This document shows positions 17,038-26,925 of a stretch of 64,000 nt of DNA, in pieces. Position numbers and translations under genes: made by a program. Every line of letters begins with the position of its first letter. Position 1 is the first letter of the stretch. The notes beneath the pieces were generated by a model. The model was not told the origin of the DNA. It saw only the letters and a list, made by a program, of their open reading frames with translations, and searched no databases. Source of the DNA: Sulfurimicrobium sp963779055 (lineage in GTDB: Bacteria > Pseudomonadota > Gammaproteobacteria > Burkholderiales > Sulfuricellaceae); the NCBI GenBank assembly GCA_963779055.1, contig CAVZWN010000005.1, positions 186,001 to 250,000 of the forward strand, read 5' to 3'.

Positions 17038-19055
17038 TAGAACTTGTAAGTCATGCTCATGCGAAAACTGCGCCCATCCTGCCGGATGGATTCGAGCAAC
17101 CGGCCATTAAAGTCGTAGTGCTCGTCCGAAGCAGGATCAGCGTGGCGTCGGTCGAACAGGTCATAGATGCTGGCAAACACTTCCAGGTTTTTGGCGAGTT
17201 TCTGGCTACCCAGAGTCAGGTTGGTGACACCATGACCGCCGACCAGATTGCCAAGTGCATTCAGGCGCGCACTGACAAATTGCATCTCAAGACCAAGACG
17301 GGCCGTATTTCCGAACACCGGCGTGGTGTAGTTCATTTTGGCCAGCCGCCGGGGTGAGTTGCTCAGCCATTCGCCGGTATCGCTTGCTTTGGCCAGTTGC
17401 CAGGAAATGCTGCCCTTGAGGCGGCTGTCGTCGATCCAGACACGCTCGGCTTCCAGTTCCAGCCCCCTGGCTTCCATGTTGCTATTCTGGAAACTTAATC
17501 CCCCGCCTGGCAGGGTTGTCAGCCCAATCAGATTGTCGATCTTGTAACTGAACAGCGAGGCAGTGCCGCGCAGATCTTCACGAAACAGGTGCTCGATGGC
17601 CAGTTCCGTGGTTTTGATGTTTTCTGATTTCAGATCCGGATTTAAAACGTAGCCGAAGTTGTAGTAGCGCTCGTAAGCGTTAGGGGCGCGAAATGCCGTG
17701 CCGTACATCAACTTCAGCGTGGTCTCCGGCTGCGCCTTGTAGATCATCGCCAGTCGCGGATTGGTGTTGTGGCCAGATTCGCTGTCATGGTCATAGCGGA
17801 TGCCGGCATTGAGGATCAGCTGTTCATTCAGGCTGATTTCATCCTGAAGATACAGCGCGTACGTGCGTTTTTCCGGATTAGAATCCAGGTTGGAAAAGTA
17901 GGGCGGATCATCGTAGTTGAACATCCTGCGTTCCAGATCCTGACGGGTCTCCACTCCAACCATGATTTTCTGGCTGGACCAAGCCTTGCTCACCAATCGC
18001 GCTTCTGCGCCCCACCACCTGCCCGTGCTGCCATCCTTGTTGGTTGGCGAGGGTTGCGCAAAAGCGTAATCACCCTTGTAGCGATATTCGCCGTAATACA
18101 CTGACCCATACCCATCCAGCGTGCGGGAGAGGGCGTCGGCATAAGTCAGGTTCAGGAAGGCATGTTGGTCACTCGCATAGCTGCGGGAATCGTTGAAAAT
18201 TTGCCCGAACGAGGCGGTGGGGATGCCTTTCTTGCGGTCATCCGCGCTGGCTGTCAGGGTAATGGCCCCCTGCTTCCACTTGACGAAGAATTGCTGGTAA
18301 CGGTCATAATCCAGGCCTTGGGCCACACCGTTATTACTGGCCGGATCGTCAAATTCCGGAAAGTGGCGGTCCTTTCCCTTGCTGTCATAGGCCGAAACAC
18401 TCAGCAGCAGGTCAGAGCCATTATCCAGTGTGCGCCCCAGGCTGGCTCTGGCTTTGGTGGTGCTCTGGCTGGCCAGATCAAGCGAGACCTCCGTTCCCTC
18501 TATCGCCTTGCCTTGTTTGGTGATTACGTTGATCACGCCAAAGAAGGCATTGCTACCGTAAATGGCCGAACCCGGGCCAGGCACGAACTCGATGCGCTCG
18601 ATCATGGCCATATCGAGTGGGAAATCGGTGCCTATAGGGGCCTGGTCGTAGACGTTATCATTCAGGCGGTAGCCATCCACCAGCAATAGAATACGGGTGT
18701 TGTAATCGCCCGGGCGGCCGAAACCACGGGTACCGATGTAGCTATAGTTACGGTCATAAGCGATGTAAACCCCGCGCAGACTTCTGAGCGCGTCGGTCAG
18801 GGTACGGTACCCATAGCGCTTGATGTCGTCGGCGCTGATGATGCTAACTGTAGCAGGCGCTTCGCTGGATTTTTGCAGGAACTTGGAGGCAGTGGAAACT
18901 TCCAGATTCATCAATTGCTCGATGGACAGGGTGGTGAGGTCTTCTGCGGCGCTTACGTTCGAGAAGCCGTACATGCTTCCAAGGCAAAGAGACAGGACGA
19001 GACGCCGGAAACCGGGGTTGAGATGAGAAACTCCCAAATCGTACTCAATTTGCAT
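17037..19055 (-). CDS. TonB-dependent outer-membrane receptor
   Basis: The protein has about 672 residues from the ATG at 19055. An ATG at 19085 is also in frame but lacks good RBS spacing. A signal peptide (FRRLVLSLCLGSMYGFSNVSA) is followed by the plug domain (TASKFLQKSSEAPATVSIIS, then DALRSLRGVYI and GPGSAIYGSNAFFGVINVIT). A 22-strand-type barrel ends in SMTYKF, the typical terminal Phe. The substrate is not evident. It heads an operon with yfiR and the GGDEF-EAL gene, an arrangement found in other proteobacteria that suggests ligand uptake or envelope state feeds into c-di-GMP signalling. Transcription diverges from dnaE. Confidence 0.93.
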   Translation of the reverse strand: MQIEYDLGVSHLNPGFRRLVLSLCLGSMYGFSNVSAAEDLTTLSIEQLMNLEVSTASKFLQKSSEAPATVSIISADDIKRYGYRTLTDALRSLRGVYIAYDRNYSYIGTRGFGRPGDYNTRILLLVDGYRLNDNVYDQAPIGTDFPLDMAMIERIEFVPGPGSAIYGSNAFFGVINVITKQGKAIEGTEVSLDLASQSTTKARASLGRTLDNGSDLLLSVSAYDSKGKDRHFPEFDDPASNNGVAQGLDYDRYQQFFVKWKQGAITLTASADDRKKGIPTASFGQIFNDSRSYASDQHAFLNLTYADALSRTLDGYGSVYYGEYRYKGDYAFAQPSPTNKDGSTGRWWGAEARLVSKAWSSQKIMVGVETRQDLERRMFNYDDPPYFSNLDSNPEKRTYALYLQDEISLNEQLILNAGIRYDHDSESGHNTNPRLAMIYKAQPETTLKLMYGTAFRAPNAYERYYNFGYVLNPDLKSENIKTTELAIEHLFREDLRGTASLFSYKIDNLIGLTTLPGGGLSFQNSNMEARGLELEAERVWIDDSRLKGSISWQLAKASDTGEWLSNSPRRLAKMNYTTPVFGNTARLGLEMQFVSARLNALGNLVGGHGVTNLTLGSQKLAKNLEVFASIYDLFDRRHADPASDEHYDFNGRLLESIRQDGRSFRMSMTYKF

Positions 19056-19289
19056 AGACAAGACCTTGGCTAGGTTTTTTATCATTGCTTCCGGGCCTGG
19101 GTGAAAAGAGCGCGCTTTTTCTGAAGACCGGAGAATGCACAATAAAGTGGCAATTGCTGATATTACATGACAAATGATAAAACCATAACCACAAAATCCA
19201 GTCGAATAATGGGTATGGCGTGGCAGCCTTATAAAAATACGCCCGCATGCATTCACCCCGCCCACGCCTGGCGGTAGAATAGACATCCC

Positions 19290-22200
19290 ATGGCTTCTCC
19301 CTCTTTCATCCATCTCCGCCTCCACAGCGAATTCTCCATCACTGACGGCATCGTGCGTCTGGATGCGGGCAAGGATCACGCCTGCCCGCCGGTGGAGCGG
19401 GCCATGGCCGATGGCATGCCGGCGCTGGCGCTGACCGATTTGAATACCCTGTTCGGCATGGTGAAGTTCTACAAGGCCGCGCGGGGCAAGGGTGTCAAAC
19501 CGCTGATCGGCTGCGACGTCTGGATCGAAAACGAGGCCAACCGCGATCAGCCCGGCCGTCTGCTGCTGCTGTGCCAGAACCGGGCCGGTTACGGCAACCT
19601 GTGCGAACTGCTGTCGCAGGCTTTTCGCGGCAACCAGCACCGCGGCCGGGCGGAAATCCGCAAGGAGTGGCTGGCCTCCGGTCTGGGCGAGGGGCTGATC
19701 GCCTTGTCCGGCGCGCATCTGGGCGACATCGGCCAGGCGATTCTGAACGGCAACGAGGAGCAGGCGCGACAACTGGCGCAGGAATGGGCGAAGTGCTTTC
19801 CGCAGCGTTTTTATCTCGAACTGCAGCGCCCCGGTTCCAACCCGGCGGAAGAGTACGTCCAGCAGGCGCTGGTTCTGGCCGGAGAGCTTGATCTGCCGGT
19901 GGTGGCCACCCACCCGATCCAGTTTCTCGACCAGGACGATTTCCGCGCCCACGAAGCGCGGGTGTGCATCGCCGAGGGCTATGTGCTGGGCGACCAGCGG
20001 CGTCCCAAGCACTTTACCGAGCAGCAATACTTCAAGACTCAGGCCGAGATGGCCGAGCTGTTCGCCGACATCCCGGAAGCGCTGGAAAACAGCGTCGAGA
20101 TCGCCAAGCGCTGCAACCTGATCGTGGAGCTGGGCAAGAGCAAGCTGCCGCTGTTCCCCATCCCCGAGGGCATGAGCGAAAGCGAATATCTGATCAAGCG
20201 CGCCGAGGACGGCCTGGCGGAACGCATGCAGGAGCTGTATCCGGACGAGGCAAAACGCGCCGCGCAGTATCCCACCTATTCGGACCGGCTCAAGTTCGAA
20301 ACCGACACCATTCTGCAGATGGGCTTCCCCGGCTACTTCCTGATCGTGGCGGACTTCATCAACTGGGCCAAGCACAATGAGGTGCCGGTCGGCCCGGGGC
20401 GGGGTTCCGGCGCCGGTTCGCTGGTCGCCTACAGCCTCGGCATTACCGATCTCGACCCGCTGCGCTATGCCCTGCTGTTCGAGCGCTTCCTGAATCCGGA
20501 GCGGGTGTCCATGCCCGACTTCGACGTGGATTTCTGCCAGGAAACCCGCTACAAGGTGATCGAGTACGTGCGCCGCCAGTATGGTGCCGACGCGGTATCG
20601 CAGATCGCCACTTTCGGCACCATGGCGGCCAAGGCCGTGCTGCGCGATGTGGGACGGGTGCTGGACATGCCCTACAACTTCTGCGACGGCCTTTCCAAGC
20701 TGATTCCCGCCCAGCCGGGCAAGTTCATCACCCTGAGCCAGGCACTGGAGGAAGTGCCCGAGCTCAAGGAGCGCCACGACAATGAAGAGGAAGTGCGCGA
20801 GCTGTTCGAACTGGCGCTGAAACTCGAAGGCATGACCCGCAATGTCGGCATGCACGCCGGCGGCGTGCTGATCGCGCCGGGCAAGCTGACCGACTTCTGC
20901 CCGCTGTACGTGGCCTCCGGCGCCGATGCCGTGCCGGTATCGCAGTTCGACAAGGACGACGTGGAAGCCGTCGGTCTGGTGAAGTTCGACTTTCTCGGCC
21001 TGCGCAACCTGACCATCATCGAACTGGCGCTGAAATATCTCAAGCGGCTCGACCCGACGTTTCACCGGGCCGCTCGACACCCAGCATTTCGACGACCCGG
21101 CCGCCTACGAAGTGCTGAAGAAAGCCAATACCACGGCGGTGTTCCAGCTCGAATCGGACGGCATGAAAAAGCTGCTGGCCAAGCTGCAGCCGGACCGCTT
21201 CGAAGACATCATCGCGGTGCTGGCGCTGTATCGCCCCGGACCGCTGGGCTCGGGCATGGTGGACGACTTCATCCTGCGCAAGAAGGGCCTGCAGAAGATC
21301 GACTATTTCCACGAGGATCTGAAAGCCTGCCTCACGCCGACCTATGGCGTGATCGTGTATCAGGAGCAGGTGATGCAGATCTCGCAGATCATCGGCGGCT
21401 ACACCCTGGGCGGCGCCGACTTGCTGCGCCGCGCCATGGGCAAGAAGAAGGCCGACGAGATGGCCAAGCACCGCGAGCTGTTCAGCGCGGGCGCGGAGAA
21501 GAAAGGCTATGGCAGCGAACTGGCCATGCGCCTGTTCGACCTGATGGAGAAGTTCGCCGAATACGGCTTCAACAAGTCCCATACCGCCGCCTACGCCGTG
21601 GTGTCCTACCAGACCGCGTGGCTCAAGGCGCACCACACCGCGGCCTTCATGGCTGCCACCCTGTCCTCGGAACTGGACAACACCGACCAGCTCAAGATCT
21701 TCTACGAGGACACCCTGGCCAACAAGGTCAAGGTGCTGGGGCCGGATATCAATGTCTCCAATTACCGCTTCGAGCCGGTCTCCAGAACCGAAATCCGCTA
21801 CGGCCTGGGTGCGGTCAAGGGCACGGGCGAGCAGGCGGTGCTGTCCATCGAGGCCGAGCGCAAGGCAGGCGGTCCGTTCCGCGACCTGTTCGATTTCTGC
21901 CGCCGGGTGGACAAGCGCATCGTCAACCGCCGCACCATCGAAGCGCTGATTTGCGGCGGCGCTTTTGATCTGATCACGGATCACCGTGCCAGCCTGCTGG
22001 CCTCGGTCGGCCTGGCCATGGAATCCGCCGAGCAGCATAACCGTTCGATCAACCAGGCCAGCCTGTTCGGCGAGGACACCGCCGGGGACTCGGCCGAGAA
22101 TCTGGTGGATGTGCCGCGCTGGAGCGAAGGCGAGCAACTGCTCAATGAAAAGAAAAGCCTGGGCTTTTATTTCAGCGGCCATCCCTACGACAGCTACCGC

Positions 22201-22746
22201 AAGGAGCTGTCCACCTTCATCCGCACCAAACTGTCCGACCTGGCACCGCAACACCAGCCGGTTTTCATTTCCGGCGTGATCTACGCCATCCGCACCCAGA
22301 TGACGCGACGCGGCAAGATGGCTTTCATCACCCTCGACGACGGCAGCGGACGCCAGGACGTCTCGGTTTTCAGCGAATTGTTCGACGCCAACCGCGAACT
22401 GCTCAGGGAAGACCAGTTGCTGATCGTGGAAGGCAAGGTGAGCAAGGACGACTACGCCGGCGGCTTGCGGGTGGTGGCGGAGAAACTGCTTGGCCTGGCC
22501 GGCGCGCGCACCCGCTTCGCCAAGGCGATGCTGCTCAAGTGCAATGGCGGCAGCGATGCGAACCGGCTAAAGGACTTGCTGACGCCCTACCGCAACGGCG
22601 GCTGCCCGGTGCGCATCGCCTACCGCAACCAGGACGCCTTGTGCGAGCTGCAACTGGGCGAGGACTGGCGCGTCAATCTGCATGACGAATTGCTGAGTTC
22701 GCTGCACGAGCAGCTGCAAAAGGAAAACGTTCAGATCGTGTATTGA
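19290..22746 (+). CDS. dnaE: DNA polymerase III alpha subunit (one apparent frameshift)
   Basis: The reconciled length is about 1151 residues, normal for the replicative DnaE. The N-terminal PHP domain (FIHLRLHSEFSITDG), the polymerase palm with PGRGSGAGSLVAYSLGITD and the catalytic acidic motif MPDFDVDF are intact. Later segments include the helix-hairpin-helix region and an OB-fold (FISGVIYAIRTQMT). The frame shifts at the T-run 21060-21062; removing one T gives LDPTFTGPLDTQHFDDPAAYEVL and restores the rest. As the gene is essential, a sequence error is likelier than a true mutation. Confidence 0.93.
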
Positions 22747-22781
22747 GTTTTAACCCCTCCCGGCCTCCCAACCCCTCCCAT

Positions 22782-22846
22782 CCTCCCCTTATCAGGGGAG
22801 GGGCGGACAGGGGAGGAGACGGCGCCTCCCCCCTGACAAGGGGGGA
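22782..22846. repeat. G/C-tract hairpins between convergent dnaE and fbpC
   Basis: Two hairpins are built from C- and G-tracts: CCTCCCCT (22782-22789) with AGGGGAGG (22794-22801), and TCCCCCCT (22827-22834) with AGGGGGGA (22839-22846). Similar CCCCTCCC tracts flank them. They could act as terminators for both convergent genes or be copies of a simple dispersed repeat. No T-run is present. Confidence 0.5.
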
Positions 22847-22912
22847 TTTGAGGGGGGTTAAATCGTGCCGGACATCTCCATCAAATGTGGCGCATTCGCC
22901 ATGCCAGTCAGT

Positions 22913-23995
22913 TTACGCACACGGAAACACCACCACGTGATCGGCCTCCAGGCGTATACCGATCTTTTCCCCATAAGCGTGGTTGTGATGGCTGGGCACC
23001 AGGGAAAGCACTTTCTGCCCGCTTGAAAGCAGCAGGGTGTAAAGGATATCGGCACCGCGAAAAGCCTTGTGCACCACTTCGGCCTGCATGGGGCTGGCGT
23101 CGTCATGCACGATATCGTCGGGGCGCAGCAGCACTTCCACTTTGCGCTGCTTGTGGCATGCTTCAGGAATTTTTCCCTTCAGCAGGCCCAGCTCGGTTTC
23201 CACCTGCTCTCCATTCAACGTGGTTCCCGGAATCAGCACGCCCTCGCCGATAAAGTCCGCAACAAAGCGGCTGGCCGGCTGGTGATAGAGGTTGTAGGCG
23301 CTGTCCCATTGCTGCAGCACGCCCTGATGCATGACGCCGATCTCGTCGGCGATGGCGAAGGCTTCATGCTGGTCATGGGTGACGATGAGCGCAGTGGTGT
23401 TCTGCTGCTTGAGAATTTCGCGCACTTCCTGACCCAGCCGCTCGCGCAGCTCCACGTCGAGGCTGGAAAATGGCTCGTCCAGCAGCAGCAGCGCGGGACA
23501 CGGCGCCAGCGCGCGGGCCAGCGCCACGCGCTGCTGCTGCCCGCCGGACAGTTCGTGGGGGAATTTGCGCCCGCTGTCGGGCAGACCCACCACCTCCAGC
23601 AGTTCAGCCACACGCTGGGCGCGTTCCTGCCGGTTCATGCCGTGCAGGCCGAAAGCCACGTTATCCGCCACGCTGAGATGGGGAAACAGGGCGTAATCCT
23701 GGAACACCATGCCGATGCGCCGCTGTTCCGGCGGGAGCATGAAACCGGAGCGGCTTACGCTGGCGCCGTTGAGAATGATCTCTCCCCCGCTGACCGGCTC
23801 GAACCCGGCCACGCCGCGCAATACGGTGGTTTTGCCGCAGCCGGAAGGACCCAGCAGGCAGCCGATGCTCCCCTGGACAAGACTGAAGGAAAGCCCTTTC
23901 ACCACTTCCTGGCTGCCATAAGACTGGCGTATGGCATGCACTTCCAGCAAGGGTACGCCGGGGACGGGAACAGGACATAGAATGGAGCGGGTCAT
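22913..23995 (-). CDS. fbpC: Iron(III) ABC transporter ATP-binding protein
   Basis: The protein has 360 residues from the ATG at 23995, which overlaps the permease stop (ATGA). The nucleotide-binding domain shows Walker A GPSGCGKTTV, Q-loop MVFQDYALFPHLSV, signature LSGGQQQRVALARAL, Walker B LLLLDEPFSSLD and the switch His in IVTHDQHE. The C-terminal TOBE-like region (residues about 280-360; RKVEVLLRPDDIV) is typical of the FbpC/CysA/PotA group. It powers ferric iron uptake with the next two genes. Transcription is from the Fur-box promoter at 26.65 kb. Confidence 0.92.
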   Translation of the reverse strand: MTRSILCPVPVPGVPLLEVHAIRQSYGSQEVVKGLSFSLVQGSIGCLLGPSGCGKTTVLRGVAGFEPVSGGEIILNGASVSRSGFMLPPEQRRIGMVFQDYALFPHLSVADNVAFGLHGMNRQERAQRVAELLEVVGLPDSGRKFPHELSGGQQQRVALARALAPCPALLLLDEPFSSLDVELRERLGQEVREILKQQNTTALIVTHDQHEAFAIADEIGVMHQGVLQQWDSAYNLYHQPASRFVADFIGEGVLIPGTTLNGEQVETELGLLKGKIPEACHKQRKVEVLLRPDDIVHDDASPMQAEVVHKAFRGADILYTLLLSSGQKVLSLVPSHHNHAYGEKIGIRLEADHVVVFPCA

Positions 23996-25599
23996 GAAGA
24001 TTTTTCCGAATGTTTGATCAGCAAGGCGATCGGCAGCAGGCCCGCCAGCACCAGTGCCACTGAGGGCAATGCAGCGCGCTCCCACTCGCCTTCCGAGGTC
24101 ATTTCAAAAATGCGTACCGCCAGCGTATCCCAGCCGAAGGGACGGGTCATCAGGGTGATCGGCATTTCCTTCATCACATCCACGAACACCAGCGCCGCCG
24201 CCGACAGCAGGCCGCCGCGCAGCACCGGCAGATGCACGCGGCGCAGCATGGCAAGGCCGGACACGCCCAGGCTGTGCGCCGCCTCGTCGAGGTTGCGGGT
24301 CACCCGCTGCATGGCGCTGTCGATCGGGTTGTAGCCCACGGCCAGGAAGCGCGTGAGATAGGCGGGCAGCATGACCAGCAAGGTGCCCTGCAGGATCAGG
24401 CCGGTATCGATCCCGAACCAGTTTCTGGCCGCAGCGATCAACTGCTGATCGAGCCAGGCCAGCGGAATGACGATGCCCACCGCCAGAACCGGGCCGGGAA
24501 CGGCATAGCCCAGCGTGGCAATCCGCGCCATGGCACGCGTCCAGGCATCGTCGTGGCGGCGCTGGGCATAGGTCAGCACCAGCGCGGCAGCGACAACCAG
24601 CGCGGCAGCCAGCCCGCCCAGCAGCAGGGAATGCCAGAGGAAATCCAGGTAACGCGCGTCGAAATCCTGCACCACGACTTTTTCCGCCCAGATCAGCAGT
24701 TGCACCAGCGGAATGACGAATGCCACCAGCAGCACCAGGGCGGCGAACCCGCTGGCCAGCCAGGCGCTGGACCCGCTCAGGACGATTCTTTCCATCCGGG
24801 TATGGCGTCCGGCCTGGGTGAAGCGCAGGCCACGGCGCGAGACCTGCTCAGCGGCAATCAGGGCAAACACCAGCAGAATCAGCACCGAAGCGAGCTGGGA
24901 CGCGCCCTGCAACGAAAACAGGCCGAACCAGGTCTTGTAGATGGCCGTGGTAAAGGTGTCGTAATTGAACACCGCGACGGTGCCGAAATCCGCCAGCGTC
25001 TCCATCAGCGCCAGCATCAGCCCGGCCATGATCCAGGGCCGTGCCAGCGGCAGGGCTACTTTGAAAAACCCTGCCTTGCGGCTGTAACCAAGCGATTGCG
25101 CCGCTTCCAGCGCGCGCCGCCCCTGCGTCAGGAAGGCATTGCGAGCCAGTAGATAAACATAGGGATACAGGGCCAGGCTCATCACCATGATCACGCCCCC
25201 GGCAGAGCGGATGGGGGGAAAAGCCACCGGGCCGCCGGCCAGTTCGCGCAGCCCGGTTTGCAGCGGGCCGGTAAAATCCAGCAGGGCCACATAGATAAAG
25301 GCCATGACATAGGCAGGCATGGCCAGCGGCAGCAGCAGCGCCCAGGAAAAAAATCGCCACCCGGGAAACTCGCACACGGCCGTCAGCCAGGCCAGACTGA
25401 CACCCAGCAGCGTAACGCCGATCGCCACCCCCACGACCAGGCGGAAAGTATTACTCAGCAATCCGGGCAATACATGCTCCAGCAGATGCTGCCACACCTC
25501 GCGCTCCGGGCTGAACACCGAAGCCAGCACCACCGCCAGCGGAACAATAATCAGAAGCGCGATGAAGGCTGCAGCCAGACGCCAGCCATGGCGTTTCAT
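23992..25599 (-). CDS. fbpB: Iron(III) ABC transporter permease, fused two-domain type
   Basis: The 535-residue inner-membrane protein has about twelve hydrophobic helices in two halves. Each half carries an EAA-like coupling loop (EAAQSLGYSRKAGFFKVALP and DEAAHSLGVSGLAMLRRVHLP) that contacts the ATPase. This duplicated arrangement is typical of FbpB/AfuB/HitB ferric permeases. Both ends overlap neighbours by four bases (ATGA), so the three genes are translationally coupled in the order fbpA-fbpB-fbpC. Confidence 0.93.
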   Translation of the reverse strand: MKRHGWRLAAAFIALLIIVPLAVVLASVFSPEREVWQHLLEHVLPGLLSNTFRLVVGVAIGVTLLGVSLAWLTAVCEFPGWRFFSWALLLPLAMPAYVMAFIYVALLDFTGPLQTGLRELAGGPVAFPPIRSAGGVIMVMSLALYPYVYLLARNAFLTQGRRALEAAQSLGYSRKAGFFKVALPLARPWIMAGLMLALMETLADFGTVAVFNYDTFTTAIYKTWFGLFSLQGASQLASVLILLVFALIAAEQVSRRGLRFTQAGRHTRMERIVLSGSSAWLASGFAALVLLVAFVIPLVQLLIWAEKVVVQDFDARYLDFLWHSLLLGGLAAALVVAAALVLTYAQRRHDDAWTRAMARIATLGYAVPGPVLAVGIVIPLAWLDQQLIAAARNWFGIDTGLILQGTLLVMLPAYLTRFLAVGYNPIDSAMQRVTRNLDEAAHSLGVSGLAMLRRVHLPVLRGGLLSAAALVFVDVMKEMPITLMTRPFGWDTLAVRIFEMTSEGEWERAALPSVALVLAGLLPIALLIKHSEKSS

Positions 25600-26594
25600 C
25601 TATATCCGGCCCGATCCATCAGTTTGACCGCTGCGGCCTGCAACTCACCTGCTTTGGCGACATTCAAAGGGTTTTGCTTGAAGCTGCCCCATGCGGCCAC
25701 GACCGGGTCAGTCTTGACGGCGGGGTTAACCGGGTATTCCATATTCACATCCGCAAACAGATTCTGCGCCGTTGTGGAAGACAGCCATTCCAGCAAAGCC
25801 ACGGCTTCTTTCTCGTGCCTGGCATGCTTGACCACGCCCGCACCGGACACATTTACGTGCACGCCGCTACCCTGCTGGTTAGGCCAGAAAATCGACAATG
25901 GCAGGCTGGCTTTCTTCTCCATCAGGCGCCCGAAATAATAGGTGTTGGCAATACCCACGTCGCACTGCCCGGCGGCAATCGCTTCCAGCATCTTGGTGTC
26001 ATCCGGGAACGGCTCAGTCGCGAGATTGGCGACCCAGGACTTGACGATCTGTTCTGTTTTAGCCTCGCCGTGTTCAGCGATCATCATCGCCACCAGCGAC
26101 TGGTTATACACTTTCTTGGAAGTCCGCAGGCACAGGCGGCCTTTCCACTTTGCATTTCCCAGGTCTTCGTAGGTGGACAAATCGGCAGGCTTAACCTTCT
26201 GGTTATTGTAGAACATGGTGCGCGCACGCACCGACAGGCCGAACCACTGATTGCCCGGATCGCGCAGGTGCGCCGGCACATTGGCGCCCAGCGTCCGCGA
26301 CTGCACGGGCTTGAGCAAACCCTCCCTGGCCGCCTCCCACAGGTTGCCGGCATCCACGGTAATCAGCATGTCCGCAGGGGTATTCCGGCCTTCTGCCTTG
26401 AGGCGCTGCAGTAAAGCACCTTCCTTGTCGGTAATGAATTTGACCTGTACGCCAGTCTCCCTGGTGTAGGCGTCGAACAGCGGCTTGATCAACTGCTCGT
26501 TGCGCGCGGAATAGACCACCACTTCAGCAGCGCTGGCCGACGTGGCAGCAAGACAGAAAATGGTGCTTGCAAACAGGGCCCTGAGAATTCTCAT
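25596..26594 (-). CDS. fbpA: Iron(III) ABC transporter substrate-binding protein
   Basis: The protein has 332 residues from the ATG at 26594, chosen because GGAG lies six bases upstream; an ATG at 26606 is in frame but lacks an RBS. A signal peptide (MRILRALFASTIFCLAATSASA) leads into the FutA/FbpA fold (EVVVYSARNEQLIKPLFDAY; later ANTYYFGRLMEKK). The paired Tyr of NTYYFG is the expected ferric-iron ligand region. It captures Fe3+ in the periplasm for the FbpB-FbpC pump. The promoter overlaps a Fur box. Confidence 0.93.
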   Translation of the reverse strand: MRILRALFASTIFCLAATSASAAEVVVYSARNEQLIKPLFDAYTRETGVQVKFITDKEGALLQRLKAEGRNTPADMLITVDAGNLWEAAREGLLKPVQSRTLGANVPAHLRDPGNQWFGLSVRARTMFYNNQKVKPADLSTYEDLGNAKWKGRLCLRTSKKVYNQSLVAMMIAEHGEAKTEQIVKSWVANLATEPFPDDTKMLEAIAAGQCDVGIANTYYFGRLMEKKASLPLSIFWPNQQGSGVHVNVSGAGVVKHARHEKEAVALLEWLSSTTAQNLFADVNMEYPVNPAVKTDPVVAAWGSFKQNPLNVAKAGELQAAAVKLMDRAGYR

Positions 26595-26638
26595 TGCGGT
26601 CTCCATGTAAAGGCATTTAATCGTGATCGATGGAGATC

Positions 26639-26667
26639 ATTTTAGTGCTAATGAGAATTGTTATCAA
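26639..26667 (-). promoter_or_regulatory. Sigma-70 type promoter of the iron transporter operon
   Basis: On the minus strand, TTGATA (26667-26662) and TAAAAT (26644-26639) are separated by exactly 17 bases. The -10 lies about 45 bases before the fbpA start codon. Confidence 0.7.
26652..26666. promoter_or_regulatory. Fur box overlapping the fbpA promoter
   Basis: TGAGAATTGTTATCA matches the 7-1-7 Fur consensus TGATAAT-N-ATTATCA at 12 of the 14 fixed positions. It fills the -35/spacer region of the fbpA promoter, the expected place for iron-dependent repression. Confidence 0.8.
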
Positions 26668-26770
26668 CAATATCCTGAAAATATCTCCGAAATACGCCGA
26701 TTTATTCGTCATTACCCCACGGGATTCCGAGCCACAACGAACTGAAGTTCGTGTGGAATCGTATACAAGA

Positions 26771-26846
26771 AGCGAGGCGAGGAAGCAATCTGTTAGTCGT
26801 TGTTACCACGAGGCCAGGATTGCTTCGCTACGCTCGCAATGAACGA
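26771..26846. repeat. Imperfect inverted repeat
   Basis: AGGAAGCAATC (about 26780-26790) and GATTGCTTCGC (about 26818-26828) form an imperfect stem enclosing about 27 bases, followed by GCTCGCAATGAACG. This resembles common dispersed intergenic repeats of the type GGATTGCTTCGC. No coding function is seen. Confidence 0.45.
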
Positions 26847-26890
26847 ATGAATCAGCATTTCACTCAGGAAATAAATTCTTGAAAAAACTA

Positions 26891-26919
26891 TTGCACAGTA
26901 AATTATAATATTAGATAAT
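26891..26919 (+). promoter_or_regulatory. Promoter of the candidate small RNA, with operator-like palindrome
   Basis: TTGCAC (26891-26896) and GATAAT (26914-26919) are separated by 17 bases; transcription would start near 26926. A second -10-like TATAAT lies at 26904-26909 behind TTGAAA. The -10 region sits in the palindrome ATTAGA-TAAT-TCTAAT (26910-26925). Its GATAAT and TCTAAT hexamers resemble a weak Fur site (about 13 of 19 positions), so iron control is possible but not certain. Confidence 0.55.
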
Positions 26920-26925
26920 TCTAAT

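Noticed and set aside
21055..21070. Programmed frameshift in dnaE
   Set aside because: No slippery heptamer with a downstream structure is evident, and several other genes here carry similar homopolymer indels, so sequence error is simpler.
19086..21080. Open minus-strand frame continuing upstream of the TonB receptor across most of dnaE
   Set aside because: It is antisense to conserved DnaE codons, has no family-like sequence, and the receptor's signal peptide begins near 19055.
22750..22860. G-quadruplex regulatory element
   Set aside because: The G-tracts can pair fully with adjacent C-tracts as simple hairpins between convergent genes, which explains them without a quadruplex.
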